Below are positions 25,568 through 33,605 of a stretch of DNA of 39,372 nucleotides, one piece after another (the first letter of the stretch is position 1; each line of letters opens with the position of its first letter). The translations under genes and the position numbers were made by a program. Origin of the DNA: Planctomycetota bacterium (GTDB lineage Bacteria > Planctomycetota > Phycisphaerae > Sedimentisphaerales > Anaerohalosphaeraceae); contig VRUI01000047.1 in the NCBI GenBank assembly GCA_019456225.1, positions 1 to 39,372 on the forward strand, read 5' to 3'. The notes under the pieces were generated by a model. That model was not told the origin of the DNA, did not search any database, and saw only the letters and a list, made by a program, of their open reading frames with translations.

Positions 25568-26899
25568 ATGCCTTTTATATCTAATACTGTCGACCAGCAA
25601 AAGCAGATGCTCAGCGAAATAGGCCTTTCCATGGAAGATTTGTTTTCCGATATTCCGCCCGATCTGATGGGCAGACCTCTGGAAATCCCTGCCGGACTTA
25701 GCGAGATGGAAATTCACCGTCGGTTTAGTGCACTTTCAAAAAAGAACGCCACAGATCTTACTTGCTTTCTGGGCGGCGGAATTTACGACCATTTTTGCCC
25801 GTCAGCGGTTGGCGCAATACTTTCGCGAAGCGAGTTTTACACTGCTTATACGCCCTACCAGCCGGAAGTGTCGCAGGGTACGCTGCAGGCGATCTATGAG
25901 TATCAGTCGATGATCTGCAGGCTGACAGAGATGGAAGTTTCCAACGCGTCACTCTATGACGGCGGCACGGCCCTGTACGAGGCAATGATGATGGCGCTTC
26001 GGATAACTCGCAAAAACAAGATAATCCTCGACAGCAGTGTCAACCCGATCTATCGCAAGACGATACACTCGTATACCCAAAATCTTAAGATCGCCCTTGA
26101 CGAAACTGAATGCGTAAACGCCCTTGCCAACCGCTCAGAAATCCTTAACCAGCTTGACAAAAGCACCGCGGCCGTCATCGTACAAAATCCAAATTTCTTC
26201 GGCTGCATCGACGACCTTACAGACATCGCAGACGCCGCACACGCAAACGGTGCATTGCTGATCGTCTCGAGCTATCCTATGAGTCTGGGTATCCTCAAGA
26301 CTCCCGGTGCGATGGGCGCCGACATAGTTACCGGCGAAGGCCAAAGCCTTGGGATACCTCTTTCGTTCGGCGGACCGTATCTGGGTTTCATGGCGACCAG
26401 AAAGAAATATGTTCGCAAGATGCCCGGCCGCGTTGTCGGCAGAACAACCGACTGCAACGGTAAAGACGGTTTTGTCATGACCCTCCAGGCAAGAGAACAG
26501 CATATCAGAAGAGCCAAGGCAACTTCAAACATCTGCTCCAACGAGGCGCTTTGTGCACTCGCCGCTTCGATATATCTGTCGCTGCTTGGCAAAGAAGGAT
26601 TCAAGCGAACGGCACAGATGTGTGCACAGAAGGCAAACTATGCATTTAAACGACTAACCGCGATAGAGGGAGTCACGTCACACTTCAGGCAAAAATGGTT
26701 CTTCAACGAATTCGTCCTTGACCTGCCAAAAGACGCCAGAGATGTCGTTGCGAACCTGATCGAAAAGGGATTCAGTGCGGGATTTCCGCTAAGCCGGTAT
26801 TACGAAGGAATGGAAAATTCAATCCTTATCGCAGTCACCGAAAAGAGAACAAAACAGGAAATAGGAATGCTCGCAGAATGTCTGGAGGCCGCATTATGA
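25568..26899 (+). CDS. gcvPA: Glycine dehydrogenase (decarboxylating) subunit 1
   Basis: A 443-residue N-terminal subunit of the split P-protein, which decarboxylates glycine and passes the aminomethyl group to lipoyl-GcvH. Family features are FLGGGIYDHFCPSAVGAILS, YTPYQPEVSQGTLQAIYEYQ, NASLYDGGTALYEA and FGGPYLGFMA. This subunit lacks the PLP lysine, which lies in subunit 2, as is normal for the two-gene form. GAAGGA lies ahead of the ATG. Its TGA overlaps the ATG of gcvPB (ATGA), so the two are probably translationally coupled for stoichiometric assembly. Confidence 0.97.
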   Translation: MPFISNTVDQQKQMLSEIGLSMEDLFSDIPPDLMGRPLEIPAGLSEMEIHRRFSALSKKNATDLTCFLGGGIYDHFCPSAVGAILSRSEFYTAYTPYQPEVSQGTLQAIYEYQSMICRLTEMEVSNASLYDGGTALYEAMMMALRITRKNKIILDSSVNPIYRKTIHSYTQNLKIALDETECVNALANRSEILNQLDKSTAAVIVQNPNFFGCIDDLTDIADAAHANGALLIVSSYPMSLGILKTPGAMGADIVTGEGQSLGIPLSFGGPYLGFMATRKKYVRKMPGRVVGRTTDCNGKDGFVMTLQAREQHIRRAKATSNICSNEALCALAASIYLSLLGKEGFKRTAQMCAQKANYAFKRLTAIEGVTSHFRQKWFFNEFVLDLPKDARDVVANLIEKGFSAGFPLSRYYEGMENSILIAVTEKRTKQEIGMLAECLEAAL

Positions 26900-28335
26900 A
26901 ACTAATATTTGAAAAGAGTGTATCTGGCCGAAAAGGTGTCATGCCGGGCAAGAGTGATATAAAAGAATCTATCAAGCTTGACAGCAATTTACTTCGTGAT
27001 AATGATGCTGAATTATGTGAGCTTAGCGAGCTTGATGTCGTTCGACATTTTACAGAGTTGTCCAAACGAAACTTCGGGGTTGATGACAACTTCTACCCGC
27101 TTGGTTCATGTACGATGAAGTACAATCCAAAGGTTGCCGAACGCGTCGCATCATACGATGGGTTTGCAAATTTGCACCCGCTTTTGCCCCAACTCAGAGG
27201 CGGCGGAATGTTAACGCAAGGAGCCCTGGAGGTTCTTTATGAGATGGACATGCTGCTTCGGGAGATCACGGCGATGGCCGCATATACGCTTCAGCCGCTA
27301 GCCGGTGCCCATGGCGAACTTACCGGCATCATGATCATGGCAGCATACCACAAGGACAGAGGCAATGATAAAACGACGATTCTTATCCCCGACAGTGCTC
27401 ATGGAACCAATCCATCAAGTGCCGCGATCGCCGGGTACAAAGTTGAGACTGTCCCCAGTAAAGACGGCGTTATGGATATCGACGCACTCAGGTCGATGGT
27501 AAACGATGAGACAGCAGGTCTTATGCTGACGTGTCCGAATACGCTTGGGATCTTCAATCCGCATATCAAGGAGATCTGCGACATTATTCACGACGTTGAC
27601 GGGCTGACTTATTATGATGGCGCAAATCTCAACGCTATCGTCGGAAAAGCAAAACCCGGTGATTTCGGGTTTGACATACTCCATCTGAATCTGCATAAAA
27701 CTTTCGCAACGCCGCATGGCGGCGGCGGACCGGGCGCCGGACCTGTCGGAGTTGTAAAAAGACTTGAACAGTATCTGCCGATTTCAGTGGTTGTTAAACG
27801 CGAGGACGGAACGTACGCGGTGGAGTATGACCGGCCAAAGAGCATCGGGTATATCGCTCCATTCTACGGCAACTTCGGCGTTATCCTGAGGGCGTACGCG
27901 TATATACTAATGCTTGGAAGAGAGGGGCTCGAGCGGGTTGCAGAGAATGCCGTCATCAACGCCAACTATATCAAGGAAAAGCTAAAGGACTATTACGACC
28001 TGCCCTATCCGGGGATTTGCAAGCATGAATGTGTTTTCAGTGCATCGCGACAGGCGAAAAATGGAGTCCATGCCATTGACATTGCAAAGGCACTGATCGA
28101 CAGGGGTTATCATCCGCCGACGATCTATTTCCCGACTATCGTCCAAGAGGCGATAATGATCGAGCCAACAGAAACTGAGAGCAAGGAGACGATTGACGGA
28201 TTTATCGCCGCAATGATCGACATCGCAAAGCAAGCCGAAACCGATCCGGAAAGTTTTAAGGATCTGCCAAAAACTACCCCGGTAGGCCGGTTGGACGAAA
28301 CCAAAGCCGCTAAGCAATTGGATCTGGCCTATTAA
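26896..28335 (+). CDS. gcvPB: Glycine dehydrogenase (decarboxylating) subunit 2
   Basis: A 479-residue C-terminal subunit of the P-protein, carrying the PLP site: HLNLHKTFATPHGGGGPG with the Schiff-base lysine in LHKT. Other family segments are FYPLGSCTMKYNP, AHGELTG, PDSAHGTNPSSAA and YYDGANLNAI. An upstream in-frame ATG at 26878 exists, but ATG 26896 has GGAGG at 26882-26886, begins with the usual MKLIFEKS, and overlaps gcvPA by four bases, so I prefer it. This is the last gene of the operon. The E3 component is not in the operon; lpdA lies 2.8 kb downstream on the other strand. Confidence 0.97.
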   Translation: MKLIFEKSVSGRKGVMPGKSDIKESIKLDSNLLRDNDAELCELSELDVVRHFTELSKRNFGVDDNFYPLGSCTMKYNPKVAERVASYDGFANLHPLLPQLRGGGMLTQGALEVLYEMDMLLREITAMAAYTLQPLAGAHGELTGIMIMAAYHKDRGNDKTTILIPDSAHGTNPSSAAIAGYKVETVPSKDGVMDIDALRSMVNDETAGLMLTCPNTLGIFNPHIKEICDIIHDVDGLTYYDGANLNAIVGKAKPGDFGFDILHLNLHKTFATPHGGGGPGAGPVGVVKRLEQYLPISVVVKREDGTYAVEYDRPKSIGYIAPFYGNFGVILRAYAYILMLGREGLERVAENAVINANYIKEKLKDYYDLPYPGICKHECVFSASRQAKNGVHAIDIAKALIDRGYHPPTIYFPTIVQEAIMIEPTETESKETIDGFIAAMIDIAKQAETDPESFKDLPKTTPVGRLDETKAAKQLDLAY

Positions 28336-28389
28336 GGTGTGAAAGCTAACGTGTGAAAATAATCGTTTGAAAAAAACGTGTGAAAGGTG
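28336..28389 (+). repeat. Short tandem repeat after gcvPB
   Basis: About four imperfect units of 13-14 bases built on CGTGTGAAA (GGTGTGAAA, CGTGTGAAA, CGTTTGAAA, CGTGTGAAA) start at the base after the gcvPB stop and reach the terminator A-run. No coding role was seen. Confidence 0.6.
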
Positions 28390-28392
28390 TAC

Positions 28393-28425
28393 AAAAAAAT
28401 ACCGCCGACATTTTGCCGACGGTAT
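28393..28425 (-). terminator. Rho-independent terminator of the sugar kinase gene
   Basis: Read on the minus strand, ATACCGTCGGC pairs over 11 positions (two G-U pairs) with GTCGGCGGTAT around a 5-base loop and is followed by seven T. It starts 33 bases past the kinase stop. In the plus direction the stem has two mismatches and no T-run, so it serves the kinase mainly. Confidence 0.85.
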
Positions 28426-28457
28426 TGTGTAAATCGAATAGTATTTCATCTTATGGC

Positions 28458-29960
28458 TTATTGTTCTGTCAGGGCAACAAACTTGTCCATATACGCTTTG
28501 ATGTCAAGAGCCGGTGCCGCCTCAACGTCGATCGCTCCGATCTCTACGGCTGTTGTTAATTCGTCAGGCCGTTTGTTTTCAAGAAGTGCCAATCCGCAGA
28601 TCGCTGACCCCAGAGCGGTCGCTTCCTTGATATCGGTAGTGCAAACCCTGCTTGCCGGGTAGAGAGCCTTCAGCAACGTCAGATAGGGCTGATTATGCCT
28701 GAATCCGCCTTCGACGAAAATCGTATCGCCGTCTTCGATATCGGCATAATCAAATGCCTTTGCAGTCTGGATAGCAAGCGACAGGATCAAAACCGCACAC
28801 GTCCTGTCAAAATCTTCCATAAACGCAGGAGCATCTTTTGCAGCCTTTAGATCCTCCAGGCCTACGACCGTATCGCCGTCAACAACACGCGGTAATGATT
28901 GCGGGAATATTCCAGTGCCTTTTGTTACGGAAGGAAGAATAAACTCCGAGCACTTATCGACAACAGACTGATAAACATCCCCATCAAAGTCAGGCAGTTC
29001 TTTTGAGGGGAACTTTTCTTTCAACACGCCCATATACGTTTCATATTCAAGCCCGCCCATGAAGATGGAAGTCTTAACGAGGTTCTTGAAAATGTCCATG
29101 TTATAGAAAACCAGCTTGCCGATCTCATCTTCGGTGAATGCGACTTTTTCAGAAGGTCTCATCGCAACGCACCATGTTCCGGTAGAGTTAAGGATGAACT
29201 TTTTGCTGCCGGAAATCAGGTACGGTATCAGGCTGGCATTGGAATCATGAAGGCCGTAAGTGACTACACACCCGGGGTCAACGCCGGTTTTTGCGGCGAT
29301 ATCGGCTGAGACTGTGCCGAGACTCTCCCATGAATTATTTACTGTCGCCGGGAGTTTGTCAACGACGTCAAGTTTTTCGGCGACCTCGGAATAAGTGTGT
29401 TTATGCGGGTCGAACAAGTAGCTGTGGCAGCCCAGCATCGTAGGTTCCGCCCCGGCGCTGCCGGTAAGCTTAAAGCCAAAGTACTGTGGATAGCTGAGTA
29501 TCCATTTGGTCGCATCCATTTCGGCGGGGAAATTCTTTTTGAGGTAATAAACCATTTTGCCGGCATTGATCAGATCGCCGACTTCGGCAGTTGCGGTGGC
29601 TTCCTGAAGATGGTCGCGAGTTCCGAACTTGCTGTAAAACTCGTCTGCGAATCCGGGTTCGGTGGTATTGGTATAACTTAGCGGCGGTGCTGTAAGGTTT
29701 CCGGCATCGTCGACGCAAGCGATAGTCGCTCCGTGGGTGGTTACCGAGATAGCCTTGATAGCGTATTTTTTACTGAAATTGGCGAGAGTGTCGCATAACC
29801 AACTGAAAACCGCTTCGGGCTGTTCGTGCTGTAAGCCGCCGATTTCGATCTCGGGGAATGATTCCGTACTGCTGACAAGAACATTAAACTGAAGGTCATA
29901 GATCAGAACTTTCTTGTTCGTTTTACCAACATCAAGTACCGCAATAGTATCAGGTTTCAT
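28458..29960 (-). CDS. FGGY-family carbohydrate kinase
   Basis: A 500-residue sugar kinase of the FGGY/actin-like ATPase fold, which phosphorylates a sugar, ketose or polyol in the cytoplasm. Visible are the phosphate-1 motif LDVGKTNKKVLIYD, SVTTHGATIACVDDAG, GLHDSNASLIPYL, the NSTGTWCVAM adenosine-side segment, and the C-terminal FVEGGFRHNQPYL with ATALGSAICGLAL. It is nearest in feel to rhamnulokinase or fuculokinase-like members, but no sugar-pathway gene is adjacent, so I do not name a substrate. It is a single-gene unit with its own promoter (30044-30017) and terminator. The ribosome binding site is weak (GAAGTTG). The DeoR-type gene 2.6 kb away could in principle respond to its product, but nothing here links them. 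Confidence 0.88.
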   Translation of the reverse strand: MKPDTIAVLDVGKTNKKVLIYDLQFNVLVSSTESFPEIEIGGLQHEQPEAVFSWLCDTLANFSKKYAIKAISVTTHGATIACVDDAGNLTAPPLSYTNTTEPGFADEFYSKFGTRDHLQEATATAEVGDLINAGKMVYYLKKNFPAEMDATKWILSYPQYFGFKLTGSAGAEPTMLGCHSYLFDPHKHTYSEVAEKLDVVDKLPATVNNSWESLGTVSADIAAKTGVDPGCVVTYGLHDSNASLIPYLISGSKKFILNSTGTWCVAMRPSEKVAFTEDEIGKLVFYNMDIFKNLVKTSIFMGGLEYETYMGVLKEKFPSKELPDFDGDVYQSVVDKCSEFILPSVTKGTGIFPQSLPRVVDGDTVVGLEDLKAAKDAPAFMEDFDRTCAVLILSLAIQTAKAFDYADIEDGDTIFVEGGFRHNQPYLTLLKALYPASRVCTTDIKEATALGSAICGLALLENKRPDELTTAVEIGAIDVEAAPALDIKAYMDKFVALTEQ

Positions 29961-30016
29961 ATTTTCAACTTCATTATAAATTATCAGTTACCTGTATTCA
30001 TTTAACATCGTATATG

Positions 30017-30044
30017 TTTATAGTAAATTTGTGGAAATTGTCAA
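30017..30044 (-). promoter_or_regulatory. Candidate sigma70 promoter for the sugar kinase
   Basis: On the minus strand TTGACA (30044-30039) is followed after 16 bases by TATAAA (30022-30017). Transcription would begin about 50 bases before the kinase ATG. Surrounding DNA is A/T rich. Confidence 0.6.
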
Positions 30045-30449
30045 TTATAATATGTTTGTTACACGCAAATGTGTAGGGGATTTGCCTAAGCCGCCCCCTG
30101 AGCAGCAGGCAGCATCGCTCACTCCGTCACATTCACAGTGGCACCTTCAAGCGTAGCCTGCCGATGCACTAAACAAGGCAAACAGGAGCAATCGACCGCC
30201 GCAAGTTGACAATGCCAGGTCCCGATTTCTTGAGTCTCTGCGAATAGCTGTTTCTGTCCAACCTGAAACCCCTAACAAATCCCTCCCTCTGATACCATCA
30301 GCCAATCAAACCGAAAATTAAAATTCAACCAAGAATCATAACCCAAACAACGCGCACTATGTCCACGAGTGACATTCCGGGTCAACGTATACTATTGACC
30401 CTGTAACTAACTATATTTGCCGTAAAATTGGATAAACAAGCCAATGCTT
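30045..30449. other. Non-coding stretch between sugar kinase and lipB
   Basis: No convincing gene was seen here on either strand. From about 30075 to 30300 the composition is unlike the flanks and richer in C. The minus-strand frame ending near 30160 is open for about 35 codons but resembles nothing I recognise; it may be a decayed fragment. A perfect inverted repeat lies at 30379-30401. Confidence 0.5.
30379..30401. repeat. Inverted repeat GGGTCAA-N9-TTGACCC
   Basis: Perfect 7-base arms (30379-30385 and 30395-30401) around a 9-base spacer, about 50 bases past the lipB stop. It has no T-run in either direction. It could be an operator or an mRNA 3' hairpin. Confidence 0.6.
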
Positions 30450-31130
30450 TTACGCCCAAAGGGCCATAATTATGTCGCCGAGTCTCTGTTTTGTCTTTTC
30501 TGTGTCGATTGGTGTTTGAGTTTCCCGCTCGGCAGAAGTCATCTGGACATTTTCAATACCGCAGGGGATTATATTGCTGAATATGCTTAGGTCGTTTGAG
30601 AGGTTTATTGCCATGCCGTGATAAGTTATGTGCCTTTTGACCTTGACGCCGAGGGATGCGATTTTCTTTTCACCTACCCAGAGGCCGGGCAGACCTTTGC
30701 ATCTTTCGGCGGAGATTGAAAGCGTTTTAAGAAGTTCGATCCCGATGCCTTCGAGTTGGCGAACATAATTGCTGATTCCCAGCCCGAGGGACGTCAGCGA
30801 GATTATCGGGTAGATTACCAGTTGACCGGGATTATGAGCAGTTGCCCCCCCGCCGCGGCGAATATCTATAATGTCAATATTTTCATCGGCAAGATTTTCC
30901 CTGGTTTGCAATAGAATATTTTTAGTATTGTTGGCGCCAAGGGTTACAGTCGGATAGTGTTCCAGCAGCAGAATGGTATTTTCGATCTCCCCTGCGATCC
31001 TCTTTTCAACAAGATCAAGCTGGATATCAAGCATAGGCCGATACTCAGTTATCCCGCAATCATATATCGAAAGCGGAGTGCCCTCGGTGGATTGCCGTAA
31101 AAGTTTTTTCTCAATTGCTGTTTCCATCAT
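30450..31130 (-). CDS. lipB: Octanoyltransferase (lipoate biosynthesis)
   Basis: A 226-residue LipB, which moves an octanoyl group from acyl carrier protein to the lipoyl domains of GcvH and E2; lipoyl synthase then adds sulfur. Seen: RRGGGATAHNPGQLVIYPI (substrate site, with ATAHNP replacing the usual VTYHGP), KIASLGVKVKRHITYHGMAI with the catalytic-type lysine, and IIPCGI with the catalytic cysteine. It lies 29 bases after lpdA in the same direction, so it is likely cotranscribed. No clear ribosome binding site precedes ATG 31130; the spacer holds repeated TATAATG. No lipA is in the window. Its targets are encoded on both sides (gcvH and E2). Confidence 0.93.
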   Translation of the reverse strand: MMETAIEKKLLRQSTEGTPLSIYDCGITEYRPMLDIQLDLVEKRIAGEIENTILLLEHYPTVTLGANNTKNILLQTRENLADENIDIIDIRRGGGATAHNPGQLVIYPIISLTSLGLGISNYVRQLEGIGIELLKTLSISAERCKGLPGLWVGEKKIASLGVKVKRHITYHGMAINLSNDLSIFSNIIPCGIENVQMTSAERETQTPIDTEKTKQRLGDIIMALWA

Positions 31131-31159
31131 TATACATTATACAATAATCATTATATATT

Positions 31160-32533
31160 TCAAAGCGTATGCACCGGCAACCCTTCCCATCCCTCGGCAG
31201 CTTCTGCGACTGCTTCGATGAAGGTTGGATGTGGATGGATGGTCTGGCTGATCTCTTCGACGGTTAGCTCGTTTTTCATCGCTAACGCAATTTCCTGAAT
31301 AGTATCCGTAGCATGCGGGCCGATAATGACAGCGCCGAGAATTTCGCCGTGTTCGGGGTCGGCCATCAGCTTGACCATACCATCTGTTTCGCCGTATGCC
31401 TGTGCGATCCCGCTAGCGCTGTATGGGAACTTGCTGATCTTGACATTGGGGCATTTTTCCTTTGCCTGTGGCTCGGAAAGTCCTACCGAGGCAGCTTCAG
31501 GATGCGTATAAATGCCGGACGGCACGATAGTCCTGTCGTCAGAAGCGGCGTTGCCGGTCGCATTGTCAGCGGCTACCATTCCCATTTTACTGGCAAGGTG
31601 TGCATACTGAATAACTTCGGCAGCGTCACCGATAGCGTAGATACCATCGACGTTGGTTTTGCATTGCTCGTCGACAACGATGATGCCGTTTTCGGTTTTA
31701 ATGCCCAGCTCTTCCAGGCCGATGCCTTCGATGTTTGGAGTTCTGCCGATCGCTACCAGTACTTTTTCGACGGTTACTTCGGATCCGTCTTCTAGTTTTG
31801 CAGTGGCACTATCCTTGCCGGCCTCAATCGTAAGAAGTTTGGTAGATGTTTTCACATCGACCTTACGCTTCTTAAGACTCTTTTCTACGGCCTTTGATAT
31901 CTCACCGTCAACATTAGCGACGAGATTGTCAAGCATTTCCACAAGAGTAGTTTCAATTCCAAGTTCCGAGTATACTGTGGCGAATTCGCAGCCGATCACG
32001 CCGCCGCCGAGAATGAGAACGCTCTTTGGCAAGTTCCTGGCTGTCGTAGCTTCATCGGTGGTCATCAGGCGGTCAGAGTCCCATGGAAGAAAGCCCGGTT
32101 TTGCAGGCTTTGAACCGGTAGCGATTATAATTGATTTCGCCTTGATCTCTTGAGTCCCGTCTTTGGTGGTAACTTCGATCGTATCCTTTGCGGTAAGTTT
32201 GCCCCGTCCGTCTACGACATCAACGCCGCGTTTCTTGAGGAGAAAACCTACACCACCGGTCAAACCGGCGACGACCTTGGAGACTCTTTTCATGAAAACA
32301 GAGTCATCGAAATCGCTTTTCTTTGAAGTGATCCCAAACTCGCTCGCGTTATGCATATTGTGATATATCTCACTGCCGTGAAGCATAGCTTTTGTCGGTA
32401 TGCAGCCGACATTGAGGCATGTACCGCCAAGATATTTTTCTTCGATAATACACACCTTTGCCCCGCGTAATGCCGCGCGAAGTGCTGCTACATAACCGCC
32501 AGGACCTGCTCCCAATACTGCAACATCATACAT
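31160..32533 (-). CDS. lpdA: Dihydrolipoyl dehydrogenase (E3)
   Basis: A 457-residue flavoprotein disulfide reductase that reoxidises dihydrolipoyl groups with NAD+. The FAD site is VLGAGPGGYVAALRAALRG near the N-terminus, and the redox disulfide is GGTCLNVGC with C39 and C44. The NAD domain shows LILGGGVIGCEFATVYSELG, a second FAD segment is GIYAIGDAA, and the C-terminal His-Glu pair lies in HPHPTFIEAVAEAAEG. Length is normal. AGGAG sits seven bases before the ATG. It follows the deoR-type gene by 46 bases and precedes lipB. It is the only E3 in view and so plausibly serves both the pyruvate-dehydrogenase-type complex and the glycine cleavage system. Confidence 0.97.
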   Translation of the reverse strand: MYDVAVLGAGPGGYVAALRAALRGAKVCIIEEKYLGGTCLNVGCIPTKAMLHGSEIYHNMHNASEFGITSKKSDFDDSVFMKRVSKVVAGLTGGVGFLLKKRGVDVVDGRGKLTAKDTIEVTTKDGTQEIKAKSIIIATGSKPAKPGFLPWDSDRLMTTDEATTARNLPKSVLILGGGVIGCEFATVYSELGIETTLVEMLDNLVANVDGEISKAVEKSLKKRKVDVKTSTKLLTIEAGKDSATAKLEDGSEVTVEKVLVAIGRTPNIEGIGLEELGIKTENGIIVVDEQCKTNVDGIYAIGDAAEVIQYAHLASKMGMVAADNATGNAASDDRTIVPSGIYTHPEAASVGLSEPQAKEKCPNVKISKFPYSASGIAQAYGETDGMVKLMADPEHGEILGAVIIGPHATDTIQEIALAMKNELTVEEISQTIHPHPTFIEAVAEAAEGWEGLPVHTL

Positions 32534-32579
32534 TTTACTACTCCTGAATATTAATTTTTTTATAAGTTACTCTAAGTCA

Positions 32580-33374
32580 CTATTTCTTGTTTGAATGATT
32601 CTTGTTATTTCCAGCGATGACAACTTTTACGTCATTCTTGTCAAACGCAGAGGCATCTTTTTTGCTTAATTCCTTATCCGTTACAAACACATCGATCTGG
32701 CTGGTCTTAAGTACTCGTATCAGTGCTTTTTTACCGATCTTATTTGCATCGGCAAGAAGATAGACCTTGTCGGATCGCTGGGCGGCAAATCGTTTTGTGT
32801 ACCCGTTAAACGCGGCATTTTCATAAGTGCCCTCTTCGGGTATAAGACAAGTGCTGGAAAAGAATGCCTTATCAATATGGAAGGAATCTGCCTGTGAGTC
32901 CGGCTCAAAGCCGACAAATGAATAGGTCTCACTGTCAAAAACACCGCCCAAACCGATCAGCCGGATATTTTGAGCCTTAGCAAGTTCCAGCGATATCAGC
33001 AAAGAATTCGTTACAATAGTTACCTCCGGATCGATCTTTGCCAGGTTTATAGCGAGAGAGCTGACAGTCGTCGATCCGTCAAGAAAAATAGAGTCGCCCG
33101 GTTCAATAAACTGCATCGCACAATCGGCTATAAGTTCCTTTTCCCTGGGGTTGATCTGAAGCCGGTTTACGATCTGAGCCTCACGAAACTGGGTCGGAGA
33201 TTCGATCTTCTGAATAGCGCCCTTAACACGAAGAACAAGATGCGATTTAGCCAGATAATCTGCGTCCCGGCGTATAGTAAACGGGGAAACACCAAATATC
33301 ACACCTAGATCGGCAAATGAAGCGATTCCGACTCTATTTACATATTCTACGATTTTTTGCTGACGTTGTCTCAT
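32580..33374 (-). CDS. DeoR/GlpR-family transcriptional regulator
   Basis: A 264-residue regulator. Residues ~1-57 form the DeoR helix-turn-helix (RQRQQKIVEYVNR, then VSPFTIRRDADYLAKSHLVL). The rest is the DeoR sensor domain, which usually binds a phosphorylated sugar: DGSTTVSSLAINL, VTNSLLISLELA, GLGGVFDSETYSFVG, DKAFFSSTCL, VYLLADANKIGKKAL. It is the first gene of the leftward lpdA-lipB unit and is divergent from the E1-E2 genes, with both promoters inside the ~230-base gap. Control of itself and of the ketoacid dehydrogenase genes is therefore likely, though inferred. DeoR regulators usually govern sugar catabolism, so a link to carbon status is plausible. The ligand is unknown. Confidence 0.93.
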   Translation of the reverse strand: MRQRQQKIVEYVNRVGIASFADLGVIFGVSPFTIRRDADYLAKSHLVLRVKGAIQKIESPTQFREAQIVNRLQINPREKELIADCAMQFIEPGDSIFLDGSTTVSSLAINLAKIDPEVTIVTNSLLISLELAKAQNIRLIGLGGVFDSETYSFVGFEPDSQADSFHIDKAFFSSTCLIPEEGTYENAAFNGYTKRFAAQRSDKVYLLADANKIGKKALIRVLKTSQIDVFVTDKELSKKDASAFDKNDVKVVIAGNNKNHSNKK

Positions 33375-33447
33375 TTTAAGACTCTTGCCTGGCTTTAACG
33401 AACAATTATTTTACAAAACAGCACCCGCATGACCCTGATTATTGTCA

Positions 33448-33475
33448 ATTATACACTATTTTTTTAAAAATTCAA
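33448..33475 (-). promoter_or_regulatory. Candidate promoter for deoR-lpdA-lipB
   Basis: On the minus strand TTGAAT (33475-33470) is followed after 16 bases by a consensus TATAAT (33453-33448). Transcription would begin near 33441, about 70 bases before the regulator start. Confidence 0.55.
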
Positions 33476-33493
33476 TATCTTTTTTAAATTTTC

Positions 33494-33521
33494 TTGACAA
33501 ATTTGACGTTTCCTTTACAAT
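33494..33521 (+). promoter_or_regulatory. Candidate promoter for the E1-E2 genes
   Basis: TTGACA (33494-33499), 16 bases, TACAAT (33516-33521). The leader is about 75 bases. The sequence TTGACAAATTTGAC contains a TTGAC direct repeat, and the -35 box lies 18 bases from the -35 box of the divergent promoter, so a single bound regulator could affect both. Confidence 0.65.
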
Positions 33522-33605
33522 ACATGTCGGTGTTGCTTATAAATGCAGCGCTAAACCCGTAAAAAACAAATAAATTTCAGTTTTTAGCTAATTGGAGAAT
33601 TTTGT

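Noticed and set aside
26878-26895. Earlier ATG for gcvPB
   Set aside because: GGAGG at 26882 lies inside this extension; the ATGA overlap at 26896 fits coupled translation.
28393-28425. Terminator for the gcv operon
   Set aside because: In the plus direction the stem has two mismatches and no T-run; it fits the minus-strand kinase.
33443-33448. TTGACA on the minus strand as -35 box for the deoR-type gene
   Set aside because: No -10 box follows at a suitable distance; the TTGAAT/TATAAT pair just upstream is better.
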